Source: JANQMY01 sp965228775
GTDB taxonomy: Bacteria > Pseudomonadota > Alphaproteobacteria > JANQMY01
Assembly (NCBI GenBank): GCA_965228775.1
Contig: OZ245840.1
Span: forward strand, 744,001 to 808,000
Direction: 5' to 3'
Length of the DNA stretch: 64,000 bases
The notes under the pieces were generated by a model. That model saw only the letters and a program-made list of their open reading frames with translations, ran no database searches and was not told the origin of the DNA. This document shows positions 52,101 through 58,964 of this stretch, one piece after another (position 1 is the first letter of the stretch; the number at the start of each line of letters is the position of its first letter). The translations under genes and the position numbers were made by a program.

Positions 52101-52816
52101 CCGGCCAGCGTTTCGATCCGGAGACGGAGCTTTACCACTACAAAGCCCGATACTACTCCCCCACCCTCGGCAGGTTCCTACAAACCGATCCAATCGGCTA
52201 TGGATTGGACACCAACCTTTATACGTATGCACGCAACAACCCACACAGCTATACAGATCCAAGTGGAGAAATCCTGGATACAATACTTGATGCGATTTTT
52301 ATTGTTTACGACGTTGCTGTGCTGGCCGTCGATGAAATATTCAATGGAGGAGCAAATAGAACTGAAAACCTGATCGCATTGGGAGCCGATGTTGCCGGCG
52401 CGGCGACGCCATTTGTAACAGGCGCCGGTTTGGGGGTTCGTGCAGCAAACAACGTGGGAGATGTCGTGAAACAGGTGCCCGGGGATAGGGCGCTTGACGC
52501 ATCTAGCTCAGTCAATCAAGTATTGTTGCGCAATCAACTTAGTGCAGAGCAAATCGCCAAAGGCCATGCTTTCGACAAGCATGTTGTAACTCGCGGGGAG
52601 TATGTTGGTCTTGGGATACGAACCAGAGCCCAGTTTCAAAATCATGTTGAAAGCGTTATAAACAATCCATCCGCCTCCAGACAGCTGGCAAACGGCAGGG
52701 AGGCTTTTTGGGACGACGCGACAGGCACCGTTGTTATTCGTGATCCTAGACACCTAGATGGCGGGACAGCATTCAGACCCGATCTTGGACGTGAGTACTT
52801 CATGCAACTAAAGTAG
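46142..52816 (+). CDS. Exported RHS-repeat protein with transglutaminase-like domain and C-terminal toxin-like tip
   Basis: About 2,224 residues from the ATG at 46142, which has GGAGG 7 bases upstream. The N-terminus has an export signal with a hydrophobic core (MGTVGTVALAAATANLLL) and cleavage likely near AAAQ. Residues about 140-273 are transglutaminase-like: FDMAHLAVSLLRVSSVPER, then FSHVWVSGTIDGAPFEFDPS with the His and Asp of the triad, but the usual Cys position is not a cysteine. YD/RHS repeats run from about 1200 to 1990 (for example TTAEYDGFNRLTKVTRPEGD). The RHS core ends with RFDPETELYHYKARYYSPTL and GRFLQTDPIGYG. The last 205 residues are a different, AT-richer tip with a hydrophobic stretch and then GHAFDKHVVTRGEYVG, QNHVESVINNPSASRQL and GTVVIRDPRHLDGGTAFRPD. 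This tip fits a polymorphic-toxin domain, perhaps of the ribonuclease (BECR-like) type. Confidence 0.88.
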   Translation: MSANGGGVFGFGALTLKNLCRMGTVGTVALAAATANLLLDDYPAAAQVVVEVDGTPPPPQSFIEDTLPAMRLRSMPLISPTDAWTYYQANGGNTSPADPTPNYRIGSYAANVLAAPSLIQENIHDSVELTPLFGLQKGAVGAITNGTGTTFDMAHLAVSLLRVSSVPERPITANYKFGTVTLNAEQFGKWFGVFDNLDEANQTFTVSATAACKILADGGFPAQINGNSPSDCNISGNLSTVTFSHVWVSGTIDGAPFEFDPSYKQHRLHAGIPNLAGALGHSSAKTTALMNLISCSASNCTNFNANAVKPEIQTLADNLLTYIKNNDESLRLEGLLGGKTIEHLTNADLSLPTGPTYQATATWTQHIPNVFRTTVVIEDSATVYQKRATQSAPPTNGFIITTVTFPHELRSNVFNFSKTFYADEINGERIWIDPKKVFILQDNTVTPNRFYPVAQHKLRIDTDIFEMNPLDGGFFLNPYAHYKYDIGAIAEELGVPDGQNYKGQFPVRLTSVPFKITVNHPYAANNGTGMDRVYKRKVDITHPAVLVVGLGDTTDRWVEEIARYASFPISARTDIQNQNNDNWAGFEPYSTEASHVTGATWLSGFSKLAKIQEAISKSTIQHHHTIGFVMRDTQSTTVSGNTVAGSFAETISLDTAVSVNTQIDASNLRLPTFRVLASGGAALEGLAISEVYDFAQPSTVGGYVADLGASNKTFQNYTASGSVVAARTSAMDGQSPAFSLEEKDYVNRYYTGGFDVFMALNQTGGSANAPQLGFGTASPNNFLHKFRTLIATKTDGTEIAHALIDRWNIFKGGAGIPEVTHDGFSNLGLNYSGARAASGAALTGFDAISGTLTYSPPAYISVGNGSYPYTLSFRQHFNSHDLNNWTHNLDSKVTVGTNVSVSLGRNRALDAVWAIAASFAALDVYSDDAIDHMLVGAVVMDQWARASVHNVATVKRGTDVIQFSRASDGAFMAPLGRTESLTMVGTGPARFAQDLSGQSYAHNVFDYRNAEFDLTTTDGQTYQFRHAPLVGGSASNVRTASIPLADHLFANGMTVAYDNEYTPYQNDLPTGGTTSLTRVSNSLGHSLEFAYNRNDSSSGAYGSGALAGVIRGVRDANGREAFLHYDYNANYDNKPHLAFFPTGVTLPDGERYNYFFQSHDRSLPPSTNGRLTPTATQLVREYWKPRLFAITTPSAPTFLFLDFTYDGFGKIRMVKDAYGNPSGFYRAPGRSQVLNSEGETTAQYFDKDGNVFGAFDSLGNLTTAEYDGFNRLTKVTRPEGDETHYEYDGGATASASVNHNLTKVTRKAKPGTGDSDLVATYEYTDTNWPNAVTASVNPRGTRSEVTYDATSGLPTSTKAAVSLPEEVTTQTTYINLGRVDKQIVDPTGLNEITQFTYYPVSGASNTFHTNGELQTVTVDPTGLALGTSYEYDDVGNTTKVTDPNTNFVTTTYDAMRRPLQVDAPLNAVTKNIYDVDGRLIRTEQATDDSLNPWAITNFTYDALNRLRQVADPTGAVTQTDYDKVGRPTVVTDALLRKVKNVYDAGGQLIKVIAAYQGTTDDCVDGTTLQQCYQRNTYSPNGRLLSVQDANDNITTYAYDGHDRLFTSTFPDTSFEQFTYDANGNVIERRTRAGETIDLTYDALDRVAAREVPQPGTPTPITYTSAYDKAGRIASLMGDGKTLTFSYDKAGRLTAKLHGLGGGGGTTSIGYAYDAASNVTQLTYPDGWFATHEYDALNRLDRILENGTRVLADYAYDKQSRRTSVAYGNGANSAYTFTARGDLTDLTLNFAVQQASFTHAYDGVGQLTGRTLSDPAFAPKALQAGATNYTANTLNQYASVGGSAYTYDQNGNLTGTPIGSFAYDAENVLRSGTVNGQAFSYTTWPDGNRASKTVGSLDTVFYLNGNQVIADYDGGGTLLRRYVRGPSVDEAFLMIDYTGASPQETWAHQDRLGSTIAVSDDTGAVQEKITYASFGETQAQTGFPFKFTGQRFDPETELYHYKARYYSPTLGRFLQTDPIGYGLDTNLYTYARNNPHSYTDPSGEILDTILDAIFIVYDVAVLAVDEIFNGGANRTENLIALGADVAGAATPFVTGAGLGVRAANNVGDVVKQVPGDRALDASSSVNQVLLRNQLSAEQIAKGHAFDKHVVTRGEYVGLGIRTRAQFQNHVESVINNPSASRQLANGREAFWDDATGTVVIRDPRHLDGGTAFRPDLGREYFMQLK
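50995..52191 (+). repeat. 1.2-kb direct repeat, copy 1 (inside the RHS gene)
   Basis: This stretch matches 53901-55097 at a constant offset of 2,906 bp, so no net insertion or deletion separates the copies. It encodes the end of the RHS core from YDANGNVIERRTRAGETIDL to FLQTDP. Of roughly 400 residues, seven differ from copy 2. Homology stops just where the toxin tip begins. Confidence 0.9.
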
Positions 52817-52825
52817 AAGATAAAG

Positions 52826-53152
52826 ATGGCTGTAGTCTCTGATAAAATTCTTCAAATAATTAACCGCTCAATTCAAACTATTACTACCACAGAGCTAATC
52901 GAAGATTGGGAGTTCGCCATTGTGCTCGGAATTGAACGAAGTGTTCTTTCTGAGATGAGGAAAATCAGCAATCCCCTAGATTCGAGCGATCTTGACACAA
53001 GCATCAATGTGCTTCTCAATCTCGTCGGCTACCCGCATGGCAAGAAAGCAATCGTTGAAGAAAGCGTCGGTTTTTCTACTAGCGAGTTAAAAGCTGTGTT
53101 GGATGAACTCATCAAGCTCAGAGAAGAGTCCGGCGATAATGGCAACTCTTAA
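52826..53152 (+). CDS. Candidate immunity protein for the RHS tip
   Basis: Cytosolic-type protein of 108 residues without a signal peptide or membrane span, 9 bp after the RHS stop and in the same direction. It looks all-helical and acidic (DKILQIINRSIQTITTTELI, SSDLDTSINVLLNLVGYPHG, SELKAVLDELIKLREESGDN). I do not recognise the family. Position right after a polymorphic toxin gene, small size and lower GC than the core genes are what immunity genes show. Function is inferred from context only. Confidence 0.6.
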   Translation: MAVVSDKILQIINRSIQTITTTELIEDWEFAIVLGIERSVLSEMRKISNPLDSSDLDTSINVLLNLVGYPHGKKAIVEESVGFSTSELKAVLDELIKLREESGDNGNS

Positions 53153-53195
53153 AATGGCCGATCGCCCCTCTGCGAACACTTAACAGGAACTAGAA

Positions 53196-53477
53196 ATGAA
53201 CGACACTTCAACTCAATGGCACAGATTTTCCGCTATTACTTGTGCGCTATCAGCAATCGGGGTTTTGTTTCTAGCGTCGGCGACATTGGCAACAGCTGAT
53301 CCTGAAAGTTCTGAAACACCGCCACAACAAACTGAAACAATCCCAACAGCACCCGTTCAGATCGATGCAGATCAAAACATGAGTATCGAAGACCAAGCTT
53401 CACCTGATGTCGATAATCGATCCGGTCAAACATTACAGAGACGGCCTGTCAGCCAAGAACAATCTCAGCAAAATTAG
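53196..53477 (+). CDS. Small exported Pro/Gln-rich protein, unknown
   Basis: Protein of 93 residues with a signal peptide (ITCALSAIGVLFLASATLAT, cut near ATA-D) and a low-complexity mature part rich in Pro, Gln, Thr and Glu (SSETPPQQTETIPTAPVQID). AGGAAC lies before the ATG as a ribosome site. It is 43 bp after the candidate immunity gene and upstream of a strong terminator, so it may be the last gene of the RHS unit. No family recognised. Confidence 0.6.
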   Translation: MNDTSTQWHRFSAITCALSAIGVLFLASATLATADPESSETPPQQTETIPTAPVQIDADQNMSIEDQASPDVDNRSGQTLQRRPVSQEQSQQN

Positions 53478-53640
53478 ATCGCATTAGCTTATTGAGGGGG
53501 CATCAATCGAGCAGAATCAATTTTCTACTCCTCGCTCGAAAAGAACCGGCAAAGCTGCTACAATCTCCTCCGAGGGAGGCACCATATACTGAGCGCCTCA
53601 AAATGAGACAGCGTAAGAATACGCGTTCTTTGATTATCCA

Positions 53641-53675
53641 AAGGCCCCCGAAAATTGACCGGCGGGCCTTTTTTG
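53641..53675 (+). terminator. Intrinsic terminator after the RHS-immunity unit
   Basis: AAGGCCC (53641-53647) pairs with GGGCCTT (53664-53670) and is followed by a run of six T (53669-53674). The polarity fits the plus-strand RHS, immunity and small-protein genes, whose last stop is at 53477. Confidence 0.8.
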
Positions 53676-53699
53676 TTAGGCGGATGAGAGGGTCTCACG

Positions 53700-53752
53700 C
53701 CAAAAGTTGGATCAACCCCATGCGCCCATCCAAGCGTGATCAGGTTAAGTGG
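53700..53752. repeat. Dispersed repeat, second copy of the 29968-30020 sequence
   Basis: Bases 53707-53729 are an exact 23-bp reverse complement of 29991-30013, and looser similarity (GCGTGA, CAGGTTAA) extends to the right. It lies between the RHS unit and the orphan RHS cassette. Confidence 0.5.
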
Positions 53753-53794
53753 GTACCGGTTAACCGTCCGATCACGCGTCCCACAAAAAGTCAT

Positions 53795-53831
53795 GGGCAT
53801 GATCAATTCTTCAAGAAGAATGATCATGCCC
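53795..53831. repeat. Long hairpin before the orphan RHS cassette
   Basis: GGGCATGATCAATTCTTC (53795-53812) pairs with GAAGAATGATCATGCCC (53815-53831) with one bulged base and a 2-base turn. A further CCTTTTTG follows at 53841-53848. It ends about 70 bp before the point where homology to the RHS core begins. Confidence 0.55.
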
Positions 53832-53847
53832 TTGGTCAAGCCTTTTT

Positions 53848-55284
53848 GTGCCCAAAAACGGCCACAGGATTGGCATTCCCCAAACCTTCTTCTGTTCGCT
53901 TTACGACGCCAACGGCAATGTTATTGAGCGGCGCACCCGTGCGGGCGAGACCATCGATCTCACTTACGACCCGCTGGACCGGGTGGCGACCCGCGTGGTT
54001 CCCCAGCCGGGCACGCCAACACCGATTACGTATACCTCGGCCTATGACAAGGCGGGGCGCATCGCCTCGCTCATGGGCGATGGCAAGACCCTCACCTTCT
54101 CTTACGACAAAGCCGGGCGCCTCACTGCCAAGCTGCACGATCTGGGTGGCGGCGGGGGCACCACCAGCATCGGCTATGCCTATGATGCCGCGAGCAATGT
54201 CACCCAGCTCACCTATCCCGATGGCTGGTTTGCGACCCACGAATACGATGCGCTCAACCGCCTCGACCGCATTCTGGAAAACGGCACGCGAGTGCTGGCG
54301 GATTATGCCTATGACAAACAATCCCGGCGCACCTCCGTTGCCTATGGCAATGGCGCAAACTCCGCCTATACCTTCACCGCAAGGGGAGACTTGACGGACC
54401 TCACCCTGAACTTCGCCGTTCAGCAGGCGTCGTTCACCCATGCCTATGACGGGGTGGGACAGTTGACCGGGCGCACTCTGTCCGATCCGGCCTTTGCCCC
54501 GAAAGCCCTTCAAGCCGGTGCCACCAATTACACCGCCAACACGCTTAATCAGTATGCGTCCGTTGGCGGGTCCGCCTATACCTACGACCAGAACGGCAAC
54601 CTCACCGGCACGCCCATCGGCAGTTTCGCCTATGACGCGGAGAATGTGCTGCGCAGCGGCACGGTGAACGGCCAGGCCTTCTCCTACACCACCTGGCCCG
54701 ACGGCAATCGCGCCTCCAAGACCGTGGGCAGCCTGGATACGGTGTTCTATCTCAATGGCAATCAGGTGATCGCTGACTACGACGGCAGCGGCACCCTGCT
54801 GCGCCGCTATGTGCGCGGGCCCGGCGTGGACGAAGCGTTCCTGATGATCGACTACACAGGCGCCTCCCCGCAAGAAACCTGGGCCCACCAGGACCGGCTG
54901 GGCTCCACCATCGCCGTCAGCGACGACACCGGTGCGGTACAGGAAAAGATTACCTATGCCTCCTTCGGGGAGACGCAAGCGCAGACCGGCTTCCCGTTCA
55001 AGTTTACCGGCCAGCGCTTCGATCCGGAGACGGAGCTTTACCACTACAAAGCCCGCTATTATTCCCCCACCCTCGGCAGATTCCTTCAAACCGATCCCGT
55101 AGGGTATGCGGATCAGATGAATTTATACGGGTACGGTGGTAATGATCCGATAAATCTGAAAATCCGGCAGGCGAATAACGGTATCCATTCATGGACAAGT
55201 CACCCCAAAGAGACTACCTGTTGTGATACGAGGCGTAACTCCTTATGTCATTCTTTGACATCTGGGAAAAGTAATCGGTATTGA
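53848..55284 (+). pseudogene. Orphan RHS C-terminal cassette without head or toxin tip
   Basis: An open frame from a GTG at 53848 whose homology to the RHS gene starts at 53901. It encodes only the last third of an RHS core, ending GRFLQTDPVGYADQMNLYGY and GGNDPINL, then about 45 residues of unrelated, probably meaningless sequence (QANNGIHSWTSHPKETTCC) that runs into the end of the convergent gspC-like gene. No ribosome site, signal peptide or toxin domain. It looks like a displaced RHS tail whose tip was lost, or a silent donor for recombination into the RHS gene. Confidence 0.75.
53901..55097 (+). repeat. 1.2-kb direct repeat, copy 2 (orphan RHS cassette)
   Basis: Second copy of 50995-52191 at constant offset 2,906. 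The seven protein differences are scattered (for example DALDRV to DPLDRV, LHGLGG to LHDLGG, GPSVD to GPGVD, DPIGYG to DPVGYA), and many more third-position changes are seen. The left edge is abrupt and falls inside an RHS repeat. Confidence 0.9.
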
Positions 55285-55772
55285 TCTCCTTCGGTTACAA
55301 AGTGGACGGCCTCTTTGTCGATTGAGGCCACCTTCCATCCCGCCACGGCATCTCCAACCGATAACATCTCCCCTTCGCTTTGGGGTGTTTTCTTAAAGAT
55401 CGCCTTCTGATCATTCCCAACGACGATCGTTCCCACCAAGATCATTCGAGATAGAATGGTCTTGGCATCGGGAGGCGCCGGTGAAGCGGCCTTATTCGCT
55501 ACTCTATCACTTTTATCTTTAACCGGCCGTTCCATATAGGTTCGGCTGGCGTGAAAGATAGGCTTCTCCTTGACGCTTTTATATGCCTTCAGTTCGGGCG
55601 TCTCGAAAGCCCATTGGGTCGTCGCGAGTGCAGACTCGTTTCGGGCAGAAGACCCGTCTGTGACCTCCAAATCCACCTCTATCGATCCAATGGTCAGCAT
55701 ATGCCAAGCAGCAATCGCGCCAACCGTAATTATCGACCCGATCAAAAATTGCGTAGCGGCGGGTTTAGCCAT
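55248..55772 (-). CDS. gspC: GspC/PilP-like T2SS inner-membrane protein, no PDZ domain
   Basis: Protein of 174 residues from the ATG at 55770-55772 (MAKPAATQFLIGS), with AGAGG 9 bases upstream; a GTG two codons earlier is less well placed. One N-terminal membrane span (FLIGSIITVGAIAAWHML), a linker, then an HR-type beta domain: MILVGTIVVGNDQKAIFKKT, EGEMLSVGDAVAGWKVASID and FVTEGDQYRLLFPD. This HR domain is the part of GspC that contacts the secretin. The C-terminal PDZ or coiled-coil domain of classical GspC is absent. It overlaps the gspM-like stop by 8 bp and is the last gene of the unit. Confidence 0.75.
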   Translation of the reverse strand: MAKPAATQFLIGSIITVGAIAAWHMLTIGSIEVDLEVTDGSSARNESALATTQWAFETPELKAYKSVKEKPIFHASRTYMERPVKDKSDRVANKAASPAPPDAKTILSRMILVGTIVVGNDQKAIFKKTPQSEGEMLSVGDAVAGWKVASIDKEAVHFVTEGDQYRLLFPDVKE

Positions 55773-56352
55773 TCGCACTCGCCTCTACATTTTGAACAAA
55801 TCCGGAAACACCAAGCGTAACGTTTAGGACCGGGTTCCGGTCGCGGTTTGCCTCTCCTGCTCTTTGCTGTTTTACAGCCAAGCTATCCACGATGAGATAT
55901 GGAACGGTCTTCTCAATATCGTAGAGAACCTTTTCCAACACTTGCATGTCGCCGTTAAAGGTAATGACGACAGGCACGCGCAAATTCTTGCCCGCCGGCG
56001 CCGAGGGGCGCCCTTGCGAACTGGTTACCTGACCGCCATGGTCCAAAATCCATTTCTTTAGGTCAGCTTGAATGGACGCCACAGCCACTGTGGGCGTCGC
56101 CGCTGATCGCAGAAAGGTTTGGTCAAAATCGGAGGCGTTTAAATCAGAAAGGCGCGCTGACAGATCGCCCGTGCTGCTGGCAATACGTTTGTATTGCGCC
56201 AGTTGGTGTTTTGCGTCGGCAATCGCATCTGTGTGGTCCATATATTCAGTCAACACTGGCCTCACAATAGAAACCGCAGCCACCCAAACCACAAGCGTCA
56301 AGATCATGAGAGCAAGCGTCTTTTGCTGCCAGCCGGAAAGCATGTTCATCAT
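55765..56352 (-). CDS. gspM: GspM/PilO-like T2SS assembly protein
   Basis: Protein of 195 residues: a short cytoplasmic start, one membrane span (LALMILTLVVWVAAVSIVRP), a coiled-coil-like stretch (HTDAIADAKHQLAQYKRIAS) and a periplasmic ferredoxin-like domain with VPVVITFNGDMQVLEKVLYD and IEKTVPYLIVDSLAVKQQR. That architecture is shared by GspM and PilO. It follows gspL by 5 bp and overlaps the gspC-like gene. The GspL-GspM pair normally forms the inner-membrane platform with the ATPase. Confidence 0.85.
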   Translation of the reverse strand: MMNMLSGWQQKTLALMILTLVVWVAAVSIVRPVLTEYMDHTDAIADAKHQLAQYKRIASSTGDLSARLSDLNASDFDQTFLRSAATPTVAVASIQADLKKWILDHGGQVTSSQGRPSAPAGKNLRVPVVITFNGDMQVLEKVLYDIEKTVPYLIVDSLAVKQQRAGEANRDRNPVLNVTLGVSGFVQNVEASANG

Positions 56353-56357
56353 GTTCG

Positions 56358-57419
56358 TTAATCCCGCTTAAGGTTGACCATCAAGTCATATCGCTCACCT
56401 TTTTGCCGAGGGTCCTGCCGCACAGGTGATTGGAACCTGGCATTCGCAAACAATGGGGACTTCTCCAATAACTCCGGCAATATGGCGGCATTTTCGGCAT
56501 ACCCCATCAATCGTACCGAAGTCCCCTGCAGCCTCATTTCGGAAACCCAAGCCGTCTTGGGTATGATGCGAGAGAGTTCCGCCATTATAGCAAGCGGTGA
56601 CGGTGCGATCTTCTGCTGGATCAGAGTGAGTCTGCTTTGCTCTAAGACATTCAGCTCCCGCTCAATGTCTGCAGCATGCTGAGCCTCGGCTTTCGCCCCC
56701 ACAATCGCCGACTGCCACACTGAAATGTCCTGCTGCCATCGATCTTGTACGACGCCCCAGGTAAACAACGAGGCCGAAACAAGTAATGCAAAGAGCAGAG
56801 CATTCAGCCGAAAAGTCGTTAGTCCGCTGGCTTTTCCGTCATGGGGTAGAAAATTATACCGGATATCTGATGTGCTTTTCTCCAACAGTCCGATGCCGGA
56901 CGGCTTTACCCCCCAACTTGCAACCTTGTTCAGTACATCTTCAATGGCGTTTCGGCGAACGATTGCCAAATTGACCGCGACTTTCTCACTCACGGGTTTC
57001 CGTTCCAGCACCATATGATCGAAGAAAATCTGATCCGCCTTAACCGGTGACAACCGATCAATCTGCAATGCGATTACGCTTCTTAGGTTGGCTGACGCCG
57101 CGGTCGGAAAATCAAGTTGTCGGACAAATGCTTGATCTGCTGAGATCGCGACTTGAAATGATTTCGCATTCTTGAGTGCCGCAAGCTGCCTTGGACGCTT
57201 AGCCCCCGCACGCACGCGCTCCAAAACCGAAACGGTACCTCGCCTCCTTTTATAGATCGTGATCTCATCCCCGTGGAAATCAACAAACACACCGGACGAG
57301 CGACCGCCCGTTCTGGCGATGGGGGGCACCATCGACAGCAGCTCATTAGTCCACCATTTCCAGGCAGTCTCCAACAGGTCAGCAGACCTCGACAAGGTTC
57401 CAGTCTCAACGGGCATCAT
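56358..57419 (-). CDS. gspL: GspL-like T2SS protein (PilM-PilN type fusion)
   Basis: Protein of 353 residues. The cytoplasmic part (about 1-195) has the actin-like PilM/GspL fold signature with SANLRSVIALQIDRLSPVKA and KVASWGVKPSGIGLLEKST. A membrane span (ALLFALLVSASLFTWGVV) lies near residue 205, followed by a coiled coil and a PilN-type periplasmic domain (AELSRIIPKTAWVSEMRLQG). In T2SS, GspL docks GspE. The gene starts with two ATGs directly after the gspJ stop and no gspK lies between them, where it is usually found. Confidence 0.85.
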   Translation of the reverse strand: MMPVETGTLSRSADLLETAWKWWTNELLSMVPPIARTGGRSSGVFVDFHGDEITIYKRRRGTVSVLERVRAGAKRPRQLAALKNAKSFQVAISADQAFVRQLDFPTAASANLRSVIALQIDRLSPVKADQIFFDHMVLERKPVSEKVAVNLAIVRRNAIEDVLNKVASWGVKPSGIGLLEKSTSDIRYNFLPHDGKASGLTTFRLNALLFALLVSASLFTWGVVQDRWQQDISVWQSAIVGAKAEAQHAADIERELNVLEQSRLTLIQQKIAPSPLAIMAELSRIIPKTAWVSEMRLQGTSVRLMGYAENAAILPELLEKSPLFANARFQSPVRQDPRQKGERYDLMVNLKRD

Positions 57420-58091
57420 TTACCTCCGCCGACAGTTCCGGCTGACCGGATCGTATTGGCATTGTGAATCCATATCGATACGCGGATGAACTACAAGGGG
57501 GACCCAATCACGTTCATCAAATTCTCTTTTCAGATTAACCCTCACCAACTCCGGAAGACCGTTCTTCGCGTTCCATCGGTTGCCCCATCGGACTCCGTCA
57601 AAATACTCCAATTCGAACTTCTCAACCTGGTCAAGCAATACTTTGCTTTCCGTCGCCGCATCGTAGCGCGGGTCGCGCCGACCATTGCGATCGACAATCC
57701 AGTCAAGCATCAACGTCCTGGCGTCTGTTCCGGACTGCTCATATCGCAAACGAAAACGGTGCAACCCTTTCAGCTGAAACTGCCGTGGCGCATCAGCCGA
57801 GAAAATCAGTTCCTGCGGCTCACCAATAAACGGCGGCGCCCCGTCGGATTTTGATGTCTCGTGATAATAAGGATAGCTCCGGGCCACCAGATCGTACACA
57901 AGCTGCCGCACGACGCGAATTTCCTCGACCGACTCTGAAGTCGATTGAGATCTCTCCCATACCCTGGTGCCAAACTGCATCCCCCCCAAGATCATAGAGG
58001 CCATGAGAGCCACCAGTGTCATGGCCACCAAAAGCTCCATGAGGGTGAAGCCCGCCTCCTCGGGTTCTATCGTTGTCCATTCAATCTTCAC
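57420..58091 (-). CDS. gspJ: Minor pseudopilin GspJ
   Basis: Protein of 223 residues with a prepilin-peptidase site EAGFTLMELLVAMTLVALMA (Glu at +5 present) after a 13-residue leader. The body matches GspJ: FRLRYEQSGTDARTLML and VEKFELEYFDGVRWGNRW, and a C-terminal VRVNLKREFDERDWVPLVV. It overlaps gspI by 4 bp (ATGA at 58088-58091). Confidence 0.9.
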   Translation of the reverse strand: MKIEWTTIEPEEAGFTLMELLVAMTLVALMASMILGGMQFGTRVWERSQSTSESVEEIRVVRQLVYDLVARSYPYYHETSKSDGAPPFIGEPQELIFSADAPRQFQLKGLHRFRLRYEQSGTDARTLMLDWIVDRNGRRDPRYDAATESKVLLDQVEKFELEYFDGVRWGNRWNAKNGLPELVRVNLKREFDERDWVPLVVHPRIDMDSQCQYDPVSRNCRRR

Positions 58092-58510
58092 ATGGGGTCC
58101 CCAGAAAACTTCACCGTACTCATTTCAAATAATAACCGGCCGGAGCTTTCTTCATGTACAGACACATGGGCGCGGTAAAGACGAGTCTCTCGGTTTTTGC
58201 TCTCCTCCCCTTGTGGAATTATCTGCATCAGCTCAGGATCAAATGGGTCTATGACAACCCTCCAACCAAAACCATACGGTTCATAAACGCCAACGACTTC
58301 CTGACGCCTGAGCTCGATAGACGGCCCTACTTCTTCGAGCTTAGACTGGGCAAAATAGCCTGCGTCCAACAAAAGTTCGGAATGGGATATTTTTTTTTGC
58401 CCCAATGAAAAGCTCTGCAGGAGGACGGTCACCGACATAGCGAGGATGGCAAACGCAACAACCACCTCCGTCAGCGAAAAGCCCGATTGCCCGTGCCTCT
58501 TATCGACCAT
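58088..58510 (-). CDS. gspI: Minor pseudopilin GspI
   Basis: Protein of 140 residues from the ATG at 58508-58510 (MVDKRHGQSGFSLTEVVV); a longer in-frame start would overlap gspH heavily. The prepilin site is G-FSLTEVVVAFAILAMSVTV with Glu at +5. The short length and position between gspH and gspJ fit GspI. It overlaps gspH by 11 bp. Confidence 0.85.
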   Translation of the reverse strand: MVDKRHGQSGFSLTEVVVAFAILAMSVTVLLQSFSLGQKKISHSELLLDAGYFAQSKLEEVGPSIELRRQEVVGVYEPYGFGWRVVIDPFDPELMQIIPQGEESKNRETRLYRAHVSVHEESSGRLLFEMSTVKFSGDPM

Positions 58511-58964
58511 ATTCCATGACCGCTCGTCCCGTGAGCCAATCAACCAAGATCGTTTTCTCATTCCCGTTCGATTTCAGAACTATCCTGCCGTTGTAGGCAC
58601 CACCATTTTCAATGAACCTTAGAGCCTTGTAGTTTGGTTGCCCCACATGACGTTCCGTATCCATTGAGAGGTTGATCCCATCCGGTACGGAATTCCAAGA
58701 TTTGCCAAAATCAATACTGTAGCGTTGATCGATTTCGTCCAACCAAAACTCTTTCACCACTCCCTCCCTATGAGCTGTAAACCTCAAGTGTTTGATGTCG
58801 CCCAACAGATCTTGCGTTGCCTTGTTCAGTTGAACACCTGGAACGAATTGATTGTATGCAACTGGAATCAAGGATATCGCCAGAATCAAAATGGCCATGG
58901 AAACAAGCAGTTCCACGAGCGTGAAACCCGCCTGAGCATCAATTCCAGCTCGTGATATCGGCAT
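58500..58964 (-). CDS. gspH: Minor pseudopilin GspH
   Basis: Protein of 154 residues from the ATG at 58962-58964 (MPISRAGIDAQAGFTLVE), with GGGGGAG directly before it. The prepilin site is QAGFTLVELLVSMAILILA. LLGDIKHLRFTAHREGVVKE and the C-terminal strand region are typical of GspH. It overlaps gspG by 26 bp; a longer in-frame start would overlap more and lacks a ribosome site. Confidence 0.85.
   Translation of the reverse strand: MPISRAGIDAQAGFTLVELLVSMAILILAISLIPVAYNQFVPGVQLNKATQDLLGDIKHLRFTAHREGVVKEFWLDEIDQRYSIDFGKSWNSVPDGINLSMDTERHVGQPNYKALRFIENGGAYNGRIVLKSNGNEKTILVDWLTGRAVMEYGR

Noticed and set aside
50951..52138. Long minus-strand frame in the RHS gene, repeated at 53836-55089
   Set aside because: Complement of the RHS core in both copies; no start site. 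The repeat only reflects the duplicated coding sequence.
46142..52816. RHS gene considered as a type VI secretion effector or Tc toxin
   Set aside because: No PAAR, VgrG, Hcp or TcA/TcB partner is seen, and the protein has its own N-terminal export signal.
53492..54394. Plus-strand frame of 300 codons crossing into the orphan RHS cassette
   Set aside because: It is a frame-shifted reading of the RHS sequence with Pro/Arg/Ser-rich translation, not a gene.
55196..55207. Possible right attachment site: CAAGTCACCC, also in the tRNA-Thr T-arm
   Set aside because: Only ten bases match and the similarity does not extend toward the tRNA 3' end; chance is enough to explain it.
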